NCBI GenBank assembly: GCA_018223365.1
Contig: JAGTTP010000001.1
Location: 1,368,822-1,432,821, forward strand
DNA length: 64,000 nt
Source of the DNA: Clostridiaceae bacterium Marseille-Q4145
GTDB lineage: Bacteria > Bacillota > Clostridia > Lachnospirales > Lachnospiraceae
Direction of reading: 5' to 3'
Shown: piece by piece, positions 48,995-57,969 of the stretch
Layout of the letters: every line of letters starts with the position of its first letter
Numbering within the stretch: position 1 is the first letter of the stretch
Notes under the pieces: model-generated
Database searches by the model: none
The model's input: the letters and a program-made list of their open reading frames with translations, nothing else
What the model was told of the DNA's origin: nothing
Translations under genes and position numbers: made by a program

Positions 48995-50407
48995 TTATTC
49001 GGAACGAACTGTAATATATTTTTGATTGCGACTTTTAGGTTTATCGGGAATAGTCATTTCTAATTGCCCGGATTCTAAAAGCGGATTGATATGCTTCAAG
49101 GTGAAGTTTCTTAAATCTTTGAAGCCGCAAAATACTGCAAGCTCTTTCTTGGATTTTGGTGTTGTGCAAAAAGCCAAAATCTGTTTGGATACCGTTGATA
49201 GTTCAATAACTTGGTGGGTAACTTGGTGGATAACTTGGTGGGCGTCACCCTCTAAGTTGTAGTTTACATTTTTCAAGATGACTCTGAAATCTGTCGCTGT
49301 TGAGGAAAATTCGGGCTTATATGCCTCTGTGTATCCAGGCAGCTTTTCGGTTTCACTGACGATTTTGCGTAGGCCACTTCCACGGCGTTCCATGTACTTC
49401 ATGCGGTGGAACAGGTCAGCAATCACAGGGTTTCGTCGCATCGAACGGATACTGTAAATATCGTATTCCTGAATTGAGCCGCCGCCAAACATACCGCCCG
49501 GAGATGTGATTTCCACCCGATCATCAAACATATCAATATGGATTTCGCTGCCAAGTACAATATAATCACGATGGATAAGCGCATTAACAAGAGCCTCTGT
49601 CACAGCTCGTTCAGCATAATCTGGCTTGTCTACACGATACTGTGCCTCTTTGACAAAACGGACTTTGGAATTATTGCGAATAAATTCACTGCCGCTTTTC
49701 AGTAGATAAATCAGATTCCCTTCGTATTCTTTATCGTCCAGTGCATCATCAAAGATAGAGCCTTTTTCCAAGCCATTCCACCGGGTACAGAACATACGGG
49801 AGTTATAAACTGTGTGCTGATCGGTCATGAGCTTTCCGGCATTGGTCAAGACCCCATTTTTGTCAGCCAAACCGAAGGAAACATAATCGGATGGCTCAAA
49901 GCGGAGGCCGGTTCGTTCCAGATAGGTTGCCTCCAGGAGTGTGAAGCTGTAATCCTTTTTCACAGCTTCTGTTGTTAAGGTGTCAAAGGACTGATTGGTT
50001 CCCTTTAAGATCAGTTCATTTACAATGTAATCCGGGGCAATTACGCTTTCATTTCCAACACGGATATATGCTTCCATCACTCCGTCTGCCTTGTAATAAT
50101 ATGGGGTGCTGCGGCCGGGAGAAACCTCCAGAGCTAATAGATTTTTACCATCTTCCTGTAATGGTTTTAAGATAAACTGAGGTAATGGTGTGATACGTTC
50201 TTTGATTAAGCGGCTGATCGCTTCAGCATCCTTTTGAACATCGGACAAGCCGATAGGCTCCCGGTCATCGGAGACTCCGAAAAACAGAGTGCCGCCGATT
50301 CCATTGGAAAAGGCACTGACACTTTTTAACCAGCTTTTTGGCTTTTTTGTTTCGAGAGCAACTTTGAAATCACATTCGGTTGCTTCAGCAATGAGCTGTT
50401 CTATCAT
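48995..50407 (-). CDS. AlbA_2/Schlafen-type ATP-binding protein with HATPase domain
   Basis: A 470-residue protein on the opposite strand to the ICE operon. The N-terminal AlbA_2 (Schlafen AAA_4) domain shows LETKKPKSWLKSVSAFSNG, GGTLFFGVSDDREPIG and YYYKADGVMEAYIRVGN. A HATPase_c_4-like part follows (AVTEALVNALIHRDY, EITSPGGMFGG, RRGSGLRKI), then a winged-helix end. Such proteins are often called transcriptional regulators, and relatives occur in defence islands; the function here is unproven. A 3x12-bp repeat makes (HQVx)3 near residue 395. It is a lone gene placed between mobC and its relaxase. Confidence 0.82.
   Translation of the reverse strand: MIEQLIAEATECDFKVALETKKPKSWLKSVSAFSNGIGGTLFFGVSDDREPIGLSDVQKDAEAISRLIKERITPLPQFILKPLQEDGKNLLALEVSPGRSTPYYYKADGVMEAYIRVGNESVIAPDYIVNELILKGTNQSFDTLTTEAVKKDYSFTLLEATYLERTGLRFEPSDYVSFGLADKNGVLTNAGKLMTDQHTVYNSRMFCTRWNGLEKGSIFDDALDDKEYEGNLIYLLKSGSEFIRNNSKVRFVKEAQYRVDKPDYAERAVTEALVNALIHRDYIVLGSEIHIDMFDDRVEITSPGGMFGGGSIQEYDIYSIRSMRRNPVIADLFHRMKYMERRGSGLRKIVSETEKLPGYTEAYKPEFSSTATDFRVILKNVNYNLEGDAHQVIHQVTHQVIELSTVSKQILAFCTTPKSKKELAVFCGFKDLRNFTLKHINPLLESGQLEMTIPDKPKSRNQKYITVRSE
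49207..49242. repeat. Three 12-bp tandem repeats inside the AlbA-type gene
   Basis: TAACTTGGTGG plus G or A, repeated three times, encodes HQVI-HQVT-HQVI on the minus strand. It lies at the linker between the ATPase part and the winged helix and could vary in number. Confidence 0.85.
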
Positions 50408-50533
50408 AGAAATCCCTCCTTTGAGGTTGTAGAATATTCTTTTTTATTATACCCAGCGGAGAAAGTTATTGCAACGATAGAAGCAAAGAGTTCAGCGAAA
50501 ACAAAAATATTTATGAGAGGAGGACCTTCTATT

Positions 50534-51946
50534 ATGGCAACTACAAGAATCATGCCGCTTCATGTCGGCAAAGGCCGCACAGAGAGTCGGGCAATCAGTG
50601 ACATCATCGACTATGTGGCCAATCCAAAGAAAACAGATAACGGCAGGCTCATTACCGGCTATGCGTGTGACAGCCGGACTGCGGATGCGGAGTTCCTTCT
50701 GGCAAAGCGGCAGTACATTGCCGCTACCGGACGAGTGCGTGGTACAGATGATGTGATTGCCTATCATGTGCGCCAGTCCTTCCGCCCTGGTGAGATTACC
50801 CAGGAAGAAGCAAACCGGCTGGGCGTAGAATTTGCAAAGCGTTTTACTAAAGGCAATCATGCCTTTGTGGTCTGCACTCACATAGACAAGTCGCACATTC
50901 ATAATCACATTATCTGGTCATCGGTCAGCTTAGAATATGACCGGAAGTTCCGAAACTTTTGGGGCAGCACCAAGGCGGTTCGTCGGCTAAGTGACACCAT
51001 CTGTATTGAGAATGGACTGTCCATTGTAGAGAATCCGAAACTTCACGGAAAGAGCTATAACAAATGGCTGGGCGATCAGGCAAAGCCATCTCACCGAGAG
51101 CTGCTTCGTGTGGCGATTGACAACGCATTATCACAAAGTCCTGCTGACTTTGAAGAACTGCTGAAGCTGTTGCGAGAATATGGTTGTGAAGTCTCAAAGC
51201 GCGGAAAATCGTATCGACTGAAGCTCTCTGGTTGGGAGAAAGCCGCCCGCATGGACAGTCTGGGCGAAGGATATGGATTGGAAGATTTGCGGGCAGTTCT
51301 CTCCGGGAAGAAAGCACATACCCCGCGAAAGAAAACAGTCGCACAGGCAGAGCCGCCAAAGATCAATCTGCTGGTGGACATTCAGGCAAAATTGCAGGCT
51401 GGAAAAGGTGCTGGCTATGCTCGATGGGCCAAGGTTTTCAATCTGAAGCAAATGGCGCAGACCATGAATTACCTGTCAGAGCATAACCTGCTGGAGTATG
51501 CGGTTTTGGAAGAAAAGGCTGCGGCTGCCACGGCACATCACAATGATCTTTCGGCGCAGATCAAAGCGGCTGAAAAGCGCATGGCAGAGATCGCTGTTCT
51601 GCGTACTCACATCGTAAATTATGCCAAGACCCGTGAGGTCTATGTGGCATACCGCAAGGCGGGTTACTCTAAGAAATTCCGGGAGGAACATGAGGAAGAA
51701 ATTCTGCTCCACCAGGCTGCTAAGAATGCCTTTGATGAGATGGGAGTCAAGAAACTTCCCAAGGTCAAAGAGTTGCAGACGGAGTACGCGAAATTGCTGG
51801 AAGAAAAGAAAAAGACCTATGCCGAGTACCGGCGTTCCCGTGAGGAAATGCGGGAGCTTTTAACGGCAAAGGCAAATGTAGATCGAGTGCTGAAAATGGA
51901 GGTAGAACAGGATGTTGAAAAAGAAAAAGACCACGGCCAGCGGTAA
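50534..51946 (+). CDS. MobP-type relaxase of the ICE
   Basis: A 470-residue relaxase that would nick the ICE oriT. The N-terminal relaxase fold starts MATTRIMPLHVGKGRTESRA, with KTDNGRLITGYAC and the three-His metal motif CTHIDKSHIHNHIIW (His116, His121, His123, His125). A long coiled coil follows (about 300-470). ATG 50534 has GAGAGGAGGA upstream. MobC lies 2.4 kb upstream. With virD4 broken, the relaxosome would form but lack its own coupling protein. Confidence 0.92.
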   Translation: MATTRIMPLHVGKGRTESRAISDIIDYVANPKKTDNGRLITGYACDSRTADAEFLLAKRQYIAATGRVRGTDDVIAYHVRQSFRPGEITQEEANRLGVEFAKRFTKGNHAFVVCTHIDKSHIHNHIIWSSVSLEYDRKFRNFWGSTKAVRRLSDTICIENGLSIVENPKLHGKSYNKWLGDQAKPSHRELLRVAIDNALSQSPADFEELLKLLREYGCEVSKRGKSYRLKLSGWEKAARMDSLGEGYGLEDLRAVLSGKKAHTPRKKTVAQAEPPKINLLVDIQAKLQAGKGAGYARWAKVFNLKQMAQTMNYLSEHNLLEYAVLEEKAAAATAHHNDLSAQIKAAEKRMAEIAVLRTHIVNYAKTREVYVAYRKAGYSKKFREEHEEEILLHQAAKNAFDEMGVKKLPKVKELQTEYAKLLEEKKKTYAEYRRSREEMRELLTAKANVDRVLKMEVEQDVEKEKDHGQR

Positions 51947-52229
51947 GCTGGTCCTGGTCAAAAGCGTTCGCAGAACGCGCAGCCACAGAATGAAATTCTG
52001 TGTTCAAAGGGGCTTGGGGGCGCTGCCCTCAACAAGCAAGCGGAGAGGAAAATCACAAAGGGATTTTCTTCTCTGCGGGCCTGTGTGTATTAACACAGGC
52101 ATTGCTTGCCTCTTTTCTCCGAAAATGAAAAGAACCAGTGAGAGAATCGTTAAATTTCACTCACTGGCTCAATTCGTTTCAAATTTCTCGGACAACTCTG
52201 TCAGTTCTTTCACCGTTTCCTGGGTGTGA
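51912..52229 (+). CDS. Possible small basic protein after the relaxase
   Basis: ATG 51912 has GGAGGT 8 bp upstream, inside the relaxase 3' end, and opens MLKKKKTTASGKLVLVKSVR. The first half is basic and plausible as a protein. The second half reads through hairpin-rich DNA and the 3' end of the convergent regulator gene. I take the start as credible and the full length as doubtful; it may be a truncated gene. Confidence 0.35.
   Translation: MLKKKKTTASGKLVLVKSVRRTRSHRMKFCVQRGLGALPSTSKRRGKSQRDFLLCGPVCINTGIACLFSPKMKRTSERIVKFHSLAQFVSNFSDNSVSSFTVSWV
52018..52119. other. Hairpin cluster after the relaxase, candidate oriT or terminator
   Basis: GAGAGGAAAATC pairs with GATTTTCTTCTC (about 52042-52074), CCTGTGT with ACACAGG (about 52080-52099), and GGCAAGC/GCTTGCC spans the group. 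Stacked hairpins next to a relaxase gene fit an origin of transfer, but no nick sequence is recognised. Confidence 0.4.
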
Positions 52230-52525
52230 TGCAACAGGGTGTCACGCATTTCTGGCGGACAGCTGGAATAAAACATTTTCATCTGATTGACACCCTCATC
52301 CTCCAGAGAAACATCTGGATTTATAAGTGTATCTAAAGAGATGTGCAGGACCTTTGCCAATGCTCTTAAAATTAAATAAGAAGGATTCATTTTCCCCTTT
52401 TCGATATTGGCGATTTGCTTTACAGAAACATGGCTCAGATCCGCAAGCTCCTGTTGTGTCAGGTCTTTTTTCTTTCGGGCTTCCCGCATTTTTTGCCCTA
52501 AAGCAGTCAAATCATCAATCGGCAT
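52169..52525 (-). CDS. XRE-family helix-turn-helix regulator (118 aa)
   Basis: A classic Cro/CI HTH at residues 9-63 (LGQKMREARKKKDLTQQELA, LSHVSVKQIANIEKGKMNPS) and a helical C-terminal domain. It is divergent from the first cargo cassette, whose promoter lies 115 bp away, and is a likely repressor of cargo or transfer genes. GAGGTGAACGATT precedes the ATG. Confidence 0.9.
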   Translation of the reverse strand: MPIDDLTALGQKMREARKKKDLTQQELADLSHVSVKQIANIEKGKMNPSYLILRALAKVLHISLDTLINPDVSLEDEGVNQMKMFYSSCPPEMRDTLLHHTQETVKELTELSEKFETN

Positions 52526-52640
52526 AATCGTTCACCTCAATAATATTGTATCGTTCCGGTTTATATGATGGAATGACCTTATTATGCCTGACAAGCTGTA
52601 CGATTATGCCGATTATATAAAGCTGCGATTGGTGATAAAC

Positions 52641-52669
52641 TTGTATTGTTCGAGACAAAGAACTATAAT
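52641..52669 (+). promoter_or_regulatory. Promoter of cargo cassette 1
   Basis: TTGTAT (52641-52646), a 17-bp spacer and TATAAT (52664-52669). The spacer TGTTCGAGACAAAGAAC closely resembles that of the second cassette's promoter (58499-58527). Confidence 0.82.
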
Positions 52670-52689
52670 GTACTCTGTGGAGGTGCATA

Positions 52690-52878
52690 ATGGATTATAT
52701 GACACTAAAAGAGGCCGCCGAAAAATGGGGCGTGACACCTCGTAGAGTAAATTACTATTGCGCTGCTGGGCGTATCCCCGGCGCTGTGAAAATGGCCGGT
52801 GTTTGGCTGATCCCAAAGAACGCAGAAAAGCCGATTGACGGAAGGACAAAACAAGGGAAGGGGTTGCACCATGAATAA
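52690..52878 (+). CDS. Small HTH DNA-binding protein, cassette 1
   Basis: A 62-residue HTH_17/MerR-like protein (MDYMTLKEAAEKWGVTPRRV, then YYCAAGRIPGAVKMAGVWLIP). It is over 70% identical by eye to the protein at 58551. It probably binds DNA near its own promoter; whether as excisionase or as regulator is open. TGGAGGTGC precedes the ATG. It overlaps the response regulator gene by 8 bp. Confidence 0.85.
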   Translation: MDYMTLKEAAEKWGVTPRRVNYYCAAGRIPGAVKMAGVWLIPKNAEKPIDGRTKQGKGLHHE

Positions 52879-53563
52879 AATCCTGATTATAGATGATGAC
52901 AGAGAACTGTGCGCTTTGATTAAACGTAGCGTACAAGCAGAAAACATAGAAGCCGATTTTTGTAATACCGGAAAAGAGGGCTTACAAAAATTAAGAGAGC
53001 AGGAGTATCAGCTTGTGGTGCTGGATGTGATGATGCCTGGTATGGATGGCTTTGAAACGCTGGAAGAAATCCGCAAAGAGAACAGTCTGCCGATTTTGAT
53101 GTTCACATCTAAAAATGACAGCATTTCTAAAGTACGGGGCTTACGGGCCGGAGCGGACGATTATCTTACAAAACCGTTTGATATGGACGAACTGATTGCC
53201 CGTATTGCGTCCCTCATTCGCCGCTACACTCGCTTTAATCAGCAAGCCGGAGCTGTGCAAAAACTGGATTTTGATGGATTGCAAATTGACCTTGAAAATC
53301 GTTCTGTTACGACGGAAAATGGTACTTTTGAACTTCCCCCAAAGGAATTTGATCTGCTCCTGTACTGTGCAAAACATCAAGGGAAAATTTTGACCAAACA
53401 GCAGATTTATGAGGAAGTATGGGGCGAAGAATATTTCTATGATGACAGTAACATTATGGCGATTATCAGCCGACTTCGTAAAAAATTAGAAGTCAATCCT
53501 TCAAGCCCAAAGTATATACAAACGGTCAAAGGGATTGGCTACCGGTTTAATAAGGAGGTGTAG
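52871..53563 (+). CDS. OmpR-family response regulator, cassette 1
   Basis: A 230-residue regulator: receiver domain with IIDDD (6-10), phospho-acceptor Asp52 (VVLDVMMPGMDG) and Lys in YLTKPF, followed by an OmpR winged helix (EFDLLLYCAKHQGKILTKQQ, IISRLRKKLE, IGYRFN). It resembles VanR/BceR-like regulators of antimicrobial-peptide resistance. It is expected to bind the four GCAAGGTT repeats before the ABC genes at 54621. It is coupled to the HTH gene upstream and followed by its kinase. Confidence 0.93.
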   Translation: MNKILIIDDDRELCALIKRSVQAENIEADFCNTGKEGLQKLREQEYQLVVLDVMMPGMDGFETLEEIRKENSLPILMFTSKNDSISKVRGLRAGADDYLTKPFDMDELIARIASLIRRYTRFNQQAGAVQKLDFDGLQIDLENRSVTTENGTFELPPKEFDLLLYCAKHQGKILTKQQIYEEVWGEEYFYDDSNIMAIISRLRKKLEVNPSSPKYIQTVKGIGYRFNKEV

Positions 53564-53568
53564 TCAGC

Positions 53569-54486
53569 ATGGAAATTATCGTATTCTTGTCCATTGTGAT
53601 TGCTGTTGTGGCTGTATTGACTTCCATCGTTCTCGTTCGGCGTGTAAAAAAACAAATAGCAGAAATGACCGATGTGCTGGTTGATGTGAAAAACGGAAAT
53701 GGCAACCGGCGTATTCTATCTGCAACAAATGAACTGACAGCACCTCTTGCTTATGAAATCAACGAGATCGTTGTGGCCTATGAAAGCAGACTTTCAACTG
53801 TACGGCAGACAGAAGAAACCAACCGCCAGCTTATGACGAGCCTTTCCCATGATGTGCGAACGCCCCTTACTACTCTGATTGGGTATCTTGACGCTGCACA
53901 CAAAGGACTGGTCACAGGAAAAGACCGGGATGATTATATTGAAACCGCCCGCCGGAAAGCCCATGATCTGAAAGAATATATTGATGTACTCTTTGACTGG
54001 TTCAAGTTAAATTCCAACGAGTTTGCTTTGGAGATCCAGAGTGTTGAGGCCGCAGAGCTGACAAGAAATATCCTCATTGACTGGATACCGATTTTTGAGG
54101 ATAAACAGGTTGAGTATGACATTGATATTCCCGAACATCCTGTCCGGGTAAGATTGGATATGGACAGCTATATGAGGATTGTCAATAATCTCATTCAAAA
54201 TGTAATCGCTCACAGCCATGCAGACAAAATCAAAATTGCCCTGTCAAAGAAGGAAAATAACATGGAGCTGCTGCTGGCGGATAATGGAGTGGGAATTGAG
54301 AAGGAAGATTTGAAACACATTTTTGAACGGCTCTATAAGTGTGACAAAGGACGGTCTGAAAAAGGAAGCGGTCTTGGTCTTTCTATTGTCCATCAGCTTG
54401 TAGAAAAGATGGGTGGGAGTATAACAGTTGAAAGTTTGCCGGGAAAAGGAACTGAATTTATGTTGCTTTTTCCTTTGGAGAGTTAA
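53569..54486 (+). CDS. Sensor histidine kinase, cassette 1
   Basis: A 305-residue kinase with one membrane segment at residues 2-23 and a HAMP-like stretch, with almost no extracellular loop. The H-box is SLSHDVRTPLTTL (His94), the N-box NLIQNVIAHS, and ATP motifs LADNGVGIE and GSGLGLSIV follow. The tiny sensor resembles intramembrane-sensing kinases that work with an ABC transporter, which fits the transporter encoded next. TAAGGAGGTG precedes the ATG. Confidence 0.92.
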   Translation: MEIIVFLSIVIAVVAVLTSIVLVRRVKKQIAEMTDVLVDVKNGNGNRRILSATNELTAPLAYEINEIVVAYESRLSTVRQTEETNRQLMTSLSHDVRTPLTTLIGYLDAAHKGLVTGKDRDDYIETARRKAHDLKEYIDVLFDWFKLNSNEFALEIQSVEAAELTRNILIDWIPIFEDKQVEYDIDIPEHPVRVRLDMDSYMRIVNNLIQNVIAHSHADKIKIALSKKENNMELLLADNGVGIEKEDLKHIFERLYKCDKGRSEKGSGLGLSIVHQLVEKMGGSITVESLPGKGTEFMLLFPLES

Positions 54487-54489
54487 GCG

Positions 54490-54517
54490 GGTTCCCGTCT
54501 TTATGGCGGGAGCCTTT
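54490..54517 (+). terminator. Terminator after the cassette 1 kinase
   Basis: GGTTCCCGTC pairs with GGCGGGAGCC using G-U pairs, followed by TTT. Confidence 0.65.
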
Positions 54518-54540
54518 GTCATTTTACTGGATTTCAAATT

Positions 54541-54594
54541 GCAAGGTTAATGCAAGGTTGCGGCAAGGTTAATGCAAGGTTGGCATGATAGAAT
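54541..54594 (+). promoter_or_regulatory. Four GCAAGGTT direct repeats plus -10: regulator-controlled promoter
   Basis: GCAAGGTT occurs at 54541, 54552, 54563 and 54574, exactly 11 bp apart, so all sit on one face of the helix. A TAGAAT -10 follows at 54589-54594 and no good -35 exists. This is the layout of a promoter that needs an OmpR-type activator bound at the -35 region. The ABC genes begin 27 bp downstream. Confidence 0.88.
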
Positions 54595-54620
54595 ACCTTA
54601 CAGAACAGGAGGTTTTGAAT

Positions 54621-55547
54621 ATGGATACAAATTATATCATTGAAACAAAAAATCTGACGAAGCAATACGGCTCACAAAAGAGTGTGGCTGACTTAAATAT
54701 TCATGTGAAGCGTGGGAGAATTTACGGTCTGCTGGGCAGAAACGGAGCCGGAAAAACCACTACCATGAAAATGCTGTTGGGCTTAACGAAGCCGACTTCC
54801 GGGGAGGTCAAAATCTGGGGAAAGTCTTTGCAAGGGAATGAAAAGAAGTTGCTCCCCCGCATTGGCAGTCTAATTGAGTCCCCCGGCTTTTATCCCAATC
54901 TGACCGGCACAGAGAACCTGCGTATCTTTGCTACTCTGCGGGGCGTACCAAACAATCATGCTATCAAAGATGCTCTGGATCTGGTAGGACTGCCCTACAA
55001 AGATAAAAAGCTCTTTTCACAGTATTCTCTTGGTATGAAGCAGCGGCTTGCCATCGCCCTTGCCGTTATGCACGATCCGGAGCTTTTGATTTTGGATGAG
55101 CCGATCAACGGCCTCGATCCCATCGGTATTGCAGAAGTACGTTCCTTTATTCGTGAGCTTTGTGACGCGCGAGGAAAAACCATTTTGATTTCCAGTCATA
55201 TTCTTTCGGAGATTTCCTTGCTGGCTGACGATATTGGAATTATCGACCACGGCGCATTGCTGGAAGAAGAAAGCCTTGCTGAGCTGGAGCAAAAAAGCAG
55301 TAAGCATATCCGTTTTACGCTTTCGGATACTGCACAGGCGGCAAGAATTTTGGAACGCAATTTCCATGAAAACCATTTTTCCATACAGGACGACCATAAT
55401 CTGCGCCTGCACAACCTTGATTTGCCTGTGGGGAAAATTGTAACTGCCTTTGTAGAAAATGGATTGGAGGTATCGGAGGCGCATACTTGTGAAGAAAGTC
55501 TTGAAGATTACTTCAAGCGTGTGACAGGGGGAGAAGGAATTGCTTAA
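54621..55547 (+). CDS. ABC transporter ATP-binding protein (lantibiotic/bacitracin protection type)
   Basis: A 308-residue ATPase of the BcrA/LanF-like type: Walker A GRNGAGKTT (39-47), signature YSLGMKQRLAIA (a SLGMKQR variant usual in this group), and Walker B LLILDEPINGLDP. With the two permeases that follow it probably expels or detaches peptide antibiotics from the membrane. ATG 54621 has CAGGAGG upstream. Confidence 0.92.
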   Translation: MDTNYIIETKNLTKQYGSQKSVADLNIHVKRGRIYGLLGRNGAGKTTTMKMLLGLTKPTSGEVKIWGKSLQGNEKKLLPRIGSLIESPGFYPNLTGTENLRIFATLRGVPNNHAIKDALDLVGLPYKDKKLFSQYSLGMKQRLAIALAVMHDPELLILDEPINGLDPIGIAEVRSFIRELCDARGKTILISSHILSEISLLADDIGIIDHGALLEEESLAELEQKSSKHIRFTLSDTAQAARILERNFHENHFSIQDDHNLRLHNLDLPVGKIVTAFVENGLEVSEAHTCEESLEDYFKRVTGGEGIA

Positions 55548-56325
55548 ACTAATCAAATGCGAATTTTTGAAATTGAAACGGAAAAAATTTATTCCGCTTA
55601 TTATTCTGGCTGCTTTCCTGTTTCCAATCCCGCTGACTTATCTGATGACAACGCCCTCTATGATGGAGCGATATACAGATCGGGCAGATGCTTTTGACGG
55701 ACTATTTAACATGGTGTTGGGATATGGTATCCAGTTTTTACTGCCCTGCATTATTGGAGTGATTGCCGCTATCCTGTTCTTTATGGAACGCGACAACGAT
55801 ACATTCAAAAATCTGCGTACAATTCCCGTAACCAGCACGCAAATGGTGCTTGCAAAGATTATTGTCCTCTTTCTTTTTGGAATTGTTTTTTGTGTGGCTT
55901 CTACCATTGCAACAATTCTTTGCGGATTTGGAACATTAGAAGTTTATGGAATAGGCTATAAATTGTTTTTAGCGGTTGAAACAGGAATTTTCATTACGGC
56001 AGGAACACTCCCGTTGATTGTTCTTGTTGTCTTTTTCAGTAAGACCTATGTTTTTTCCATTTTGCTGTGCGTCTTTTACAGCGTTCTGAACATGAGTGCT
56101 ACGGCATTGTTTGACACGCTGCCTAAAACCATGTTATGGCTTCTGCCCACGCCACTGACTACATTTTGGAGTGCAGGAGATATGGCGGCTCATGGAATAA
56201 AAATGGACTTGGAGCAAATGACAGGGCTAATTCCCTCAACATTTCAAGTTGTATTCATTCTTGGGATCATGGCATTGGTTTCGTTCTTACTGATTGACAG
56301 ATTATATAAGAAGAGGGGGGAATAA
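55540..56325 (+). CDS. ABC-2 permease 1 (lantibiotic immunity type)
   Basis: A 261-residue permease with about six membrane segments. It opens with LKLIKCEFLKLKRKKFIPLI, typical of LanE/MutE-like immunity permeases. A TTG start at 55540 overlaps the ATPase gene. It forms a heteromeric channel with the next gene. Confidence 0.88.
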   Translation: MLKLIKCEFLKLKRKKFIPLIILAAFLFPIPLTYLMTTPSMMERYTDRADAFDGLFNMVLGYGIQFLLPCIIGVIAAILFFMERDNDTFKNLRTIPVTSTQMVLAKIIVLFLFGIVFCVASTIATILCGFGTLEVYGIGYKLFLAVETGIFITAGTLPLIVLVVFFSKTYVFSILLCVFYSVLNMSATALFDTLPKTMLWLLPTPLTTFWSAGDMAAHGIKMDLEQMTGLIPSTFQVVFILGIMALVSFLLIDRLYKKRGE

Positions 56326-56327
56326 AC

Positions 56328-57107
56328 ATGGTTCGCATTGTAAAAACAGAATTTTATAAATTGAAAAGGTATCATATCCTTTGGGCGGGCGTTGCACTCA
56401 TGCTCCTATCCGTCCTGCTGACCTTGTTTACCTCTATGGCGAATGATGGTTCCGTTTGGGATTTTGCCTATCTTACAGAACAGGTCATCAAAAACAATAT
56501 GTCCATGATTTTTCCGATGTGTATCAGCCTAATTGCTGGATATATGATTTCTCGCGAGCAGACGGATGATACATTGAAAAATATTCTGACTGTGCCGATC
56601 TCTTTTAAGAAACTGCTGACCGGAAAATTGATTGTGTGCGGCGTATTGTCTATTATTTTCGGGTTGATATGCAGTCTGTTTACAATCATAGCAGAAATGA
56701 TTGTGAGATTTCCCGGCTTTGAGATTTCCTTAGCTCTAAAAGCAGCCTTGCAGATTACTGCGGTTAATTTCTTTTTATATCTTGCGGTTCTGCCGATTAT
56801 CGCTCTTACTTGTCGGAGGGCAGGCAGCTTTTTAGTCGGTGTAATCATTGCTTTTGTCTATGGATATGGAGGGATGTTTGCCGCAGGAAATATGACATTA
56901 GCAAACCTTTATCCGATTACCGCAAGTCTTGGAATGGTAGGCTACCGTAGCTATGATACCGCAGTCAACTGGAATATCGGAACCTGTTCTTGCAGTCTTG
57001 CGCTTGCTGTCGTTATTTCTGCCATCTTGATTTTGTGCATGAAAGAACGAGAAGCAACCCAAACAAAGAAAAAGGCCAAAAAGGTAGCTCCAAAGAAAGG
57101 CTGGTGA
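56328..57107 (+). CDS. ABC-2 permease 2 (lantibiotic immunity type)
   Basis: A 259-residue six-segment permease opening VRIVKTEFYKLKRYHILWAG, the LanG/MutG-like partner. It ends in a Lys-rich tail (KKKAKKVAPKKGW). GAGGGGGGAA precedes the ATG, 2 bp after permease 1. Confidence 0.88.
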   Translation: MVRIVKTEFYKLKRYHILWAGVALMLLSVLLTLFTSMANDGSVWDFAYLTEQVIKNNMSMIFPMCISLIAGYMISREQTDDTLKNILTVPISFKKLLTGKLIVCGVLSIIFGLICSLFTIIAEMIVRFPGFEISLALKAALQITAVNFFLYLAVLPIIALTCRRAGSFLVGVIIAFVYGYGGMFAAGNMTLANLYPITASLGMVGYRSYDTAVNWNIGTCSCSLALAVVISAILILCMKEREATQTKKKAKKVAPKKGW

Positions 57108-57114
57108 TGATTTT

Positions 57115-57576
57115 ATGAAGAAAATAGTTTTAGCATTAACATTCGTCCTTGTGGGAAGTTTTATGCTTGCTGGCTGTTCAAAAGATGAAATTCTCAATCA
57201 TTACAATAACATTGTTCAATCTGCGGGCTCCATAGAACTGACAGGGAAATCGTCACTGCAAGGGGAAAAAGAAAAAGGAATTGATGATTATACAGGGACT
57301 TATACGGCTGATTATGCGAACTTTTCAGGTACAGAGTATTTGTTCGGAGGAACTTCCATAAAGAGAGAAGCCGGTAAGGAGCTGTCCATTGATTGCACCT
57401 TGGAGATTACGGAAGGTACTGCAAAAGTATTTTGGATTTCTGGATCTGATGAAGCAGTCACATTGATTGAAGCAACCGGAACTTATAGTGACACAATTAC
57501 ACTTCCTGATGGTGGAAATTATATTGGCATTGAATGTGAGAATTTCACTGGAAACATTGAATTAAATATTGAATAA
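57115..57576 (+). CDS. Lipoprotein of the ABC cassette (153 aa)
   Basis: A signal peptide with lipobox (GSFMLAGCSK, Cys at about 21) is followed by a beta-rich domain. It may act as a LanI/LanH-like accessory immunity lipoprotein, which is inferred from its place behind the ABC genes. I do not recognise the domain. It is the last gene of the cassette. Confidence 0.8.
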   Translation: MKKIVLALTFVLVGSFMLAGCSKDEILNHYNNIVQSAGSIELTGKSSLQGEKEKGIDDYTGTYTADYANFSGTEYLFGGTSIKREAGKELSIDCTLEITEGTAKVFWISGSDEAVTLIEATGTYSDTITLPDGGNYIGIECENFTGNIELNIE

Positions 57577-57878
57577 TACTCTGCCGGACGACGGCAAAAG
57601 AAAAAAAGCCGTCGTAGAGCAGACAATTTGACACGCCCATTTGAAACGGCGGCTTTGATTTTCAGAGCCGCCGTTTCTTTGCGTTTGCACAAATCAATGA
57701 CGACTTGCAGGGACACGGTAGCCGATTGGAGGTTATTTTTCCGTGTCTCGTTTGCTTTTTCAAAGCTCACATGATCTACATCAGTTAAAAAAAGCATTGC
57801 TCCTCCTCCGGGCAAGTATAACATTGCATCGGCATTATCGTTCTATGTAATTCAGTATAATAATGGCTGTTCTTGGCG

Positions 57879-57913
57879 CGCCAGTTTTCCCTCACGGAAA
57901 TCTGGCGTTTTTT
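57879..57913 (+). terminator. Terminator/attenuator in leader of the second sigma-like gene
   Basis: CGCCAGTTTTCC pairs with GGAAATCTGGCG (one mismatch), followed by six T. It falls between the TATAAT and the gene, so readthrough may be regulated. Confidence 0.75.
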
Positions 57914-57969
57914 GTTGCCATTTTTTCGGAGATGACCCGGTTGTCTGCCGGTGTCGGTCTCCGCCTTCA

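Noticed and set aside
49207..49242. Possible CRISPR-like or origin iterons from the 12-bp repeats
   Set aside because: Only three direct units without spacers, in frame inside a gene; they encode a simple HQV linker.
57519..57824. Minus-strand 101-codon frame with a protein-like start (MLYLPGGGAMLF)
   Set aside because: It runs straight through two hairpins and the 3' end of the lipoprotein gene and has no convincing ribosome site.
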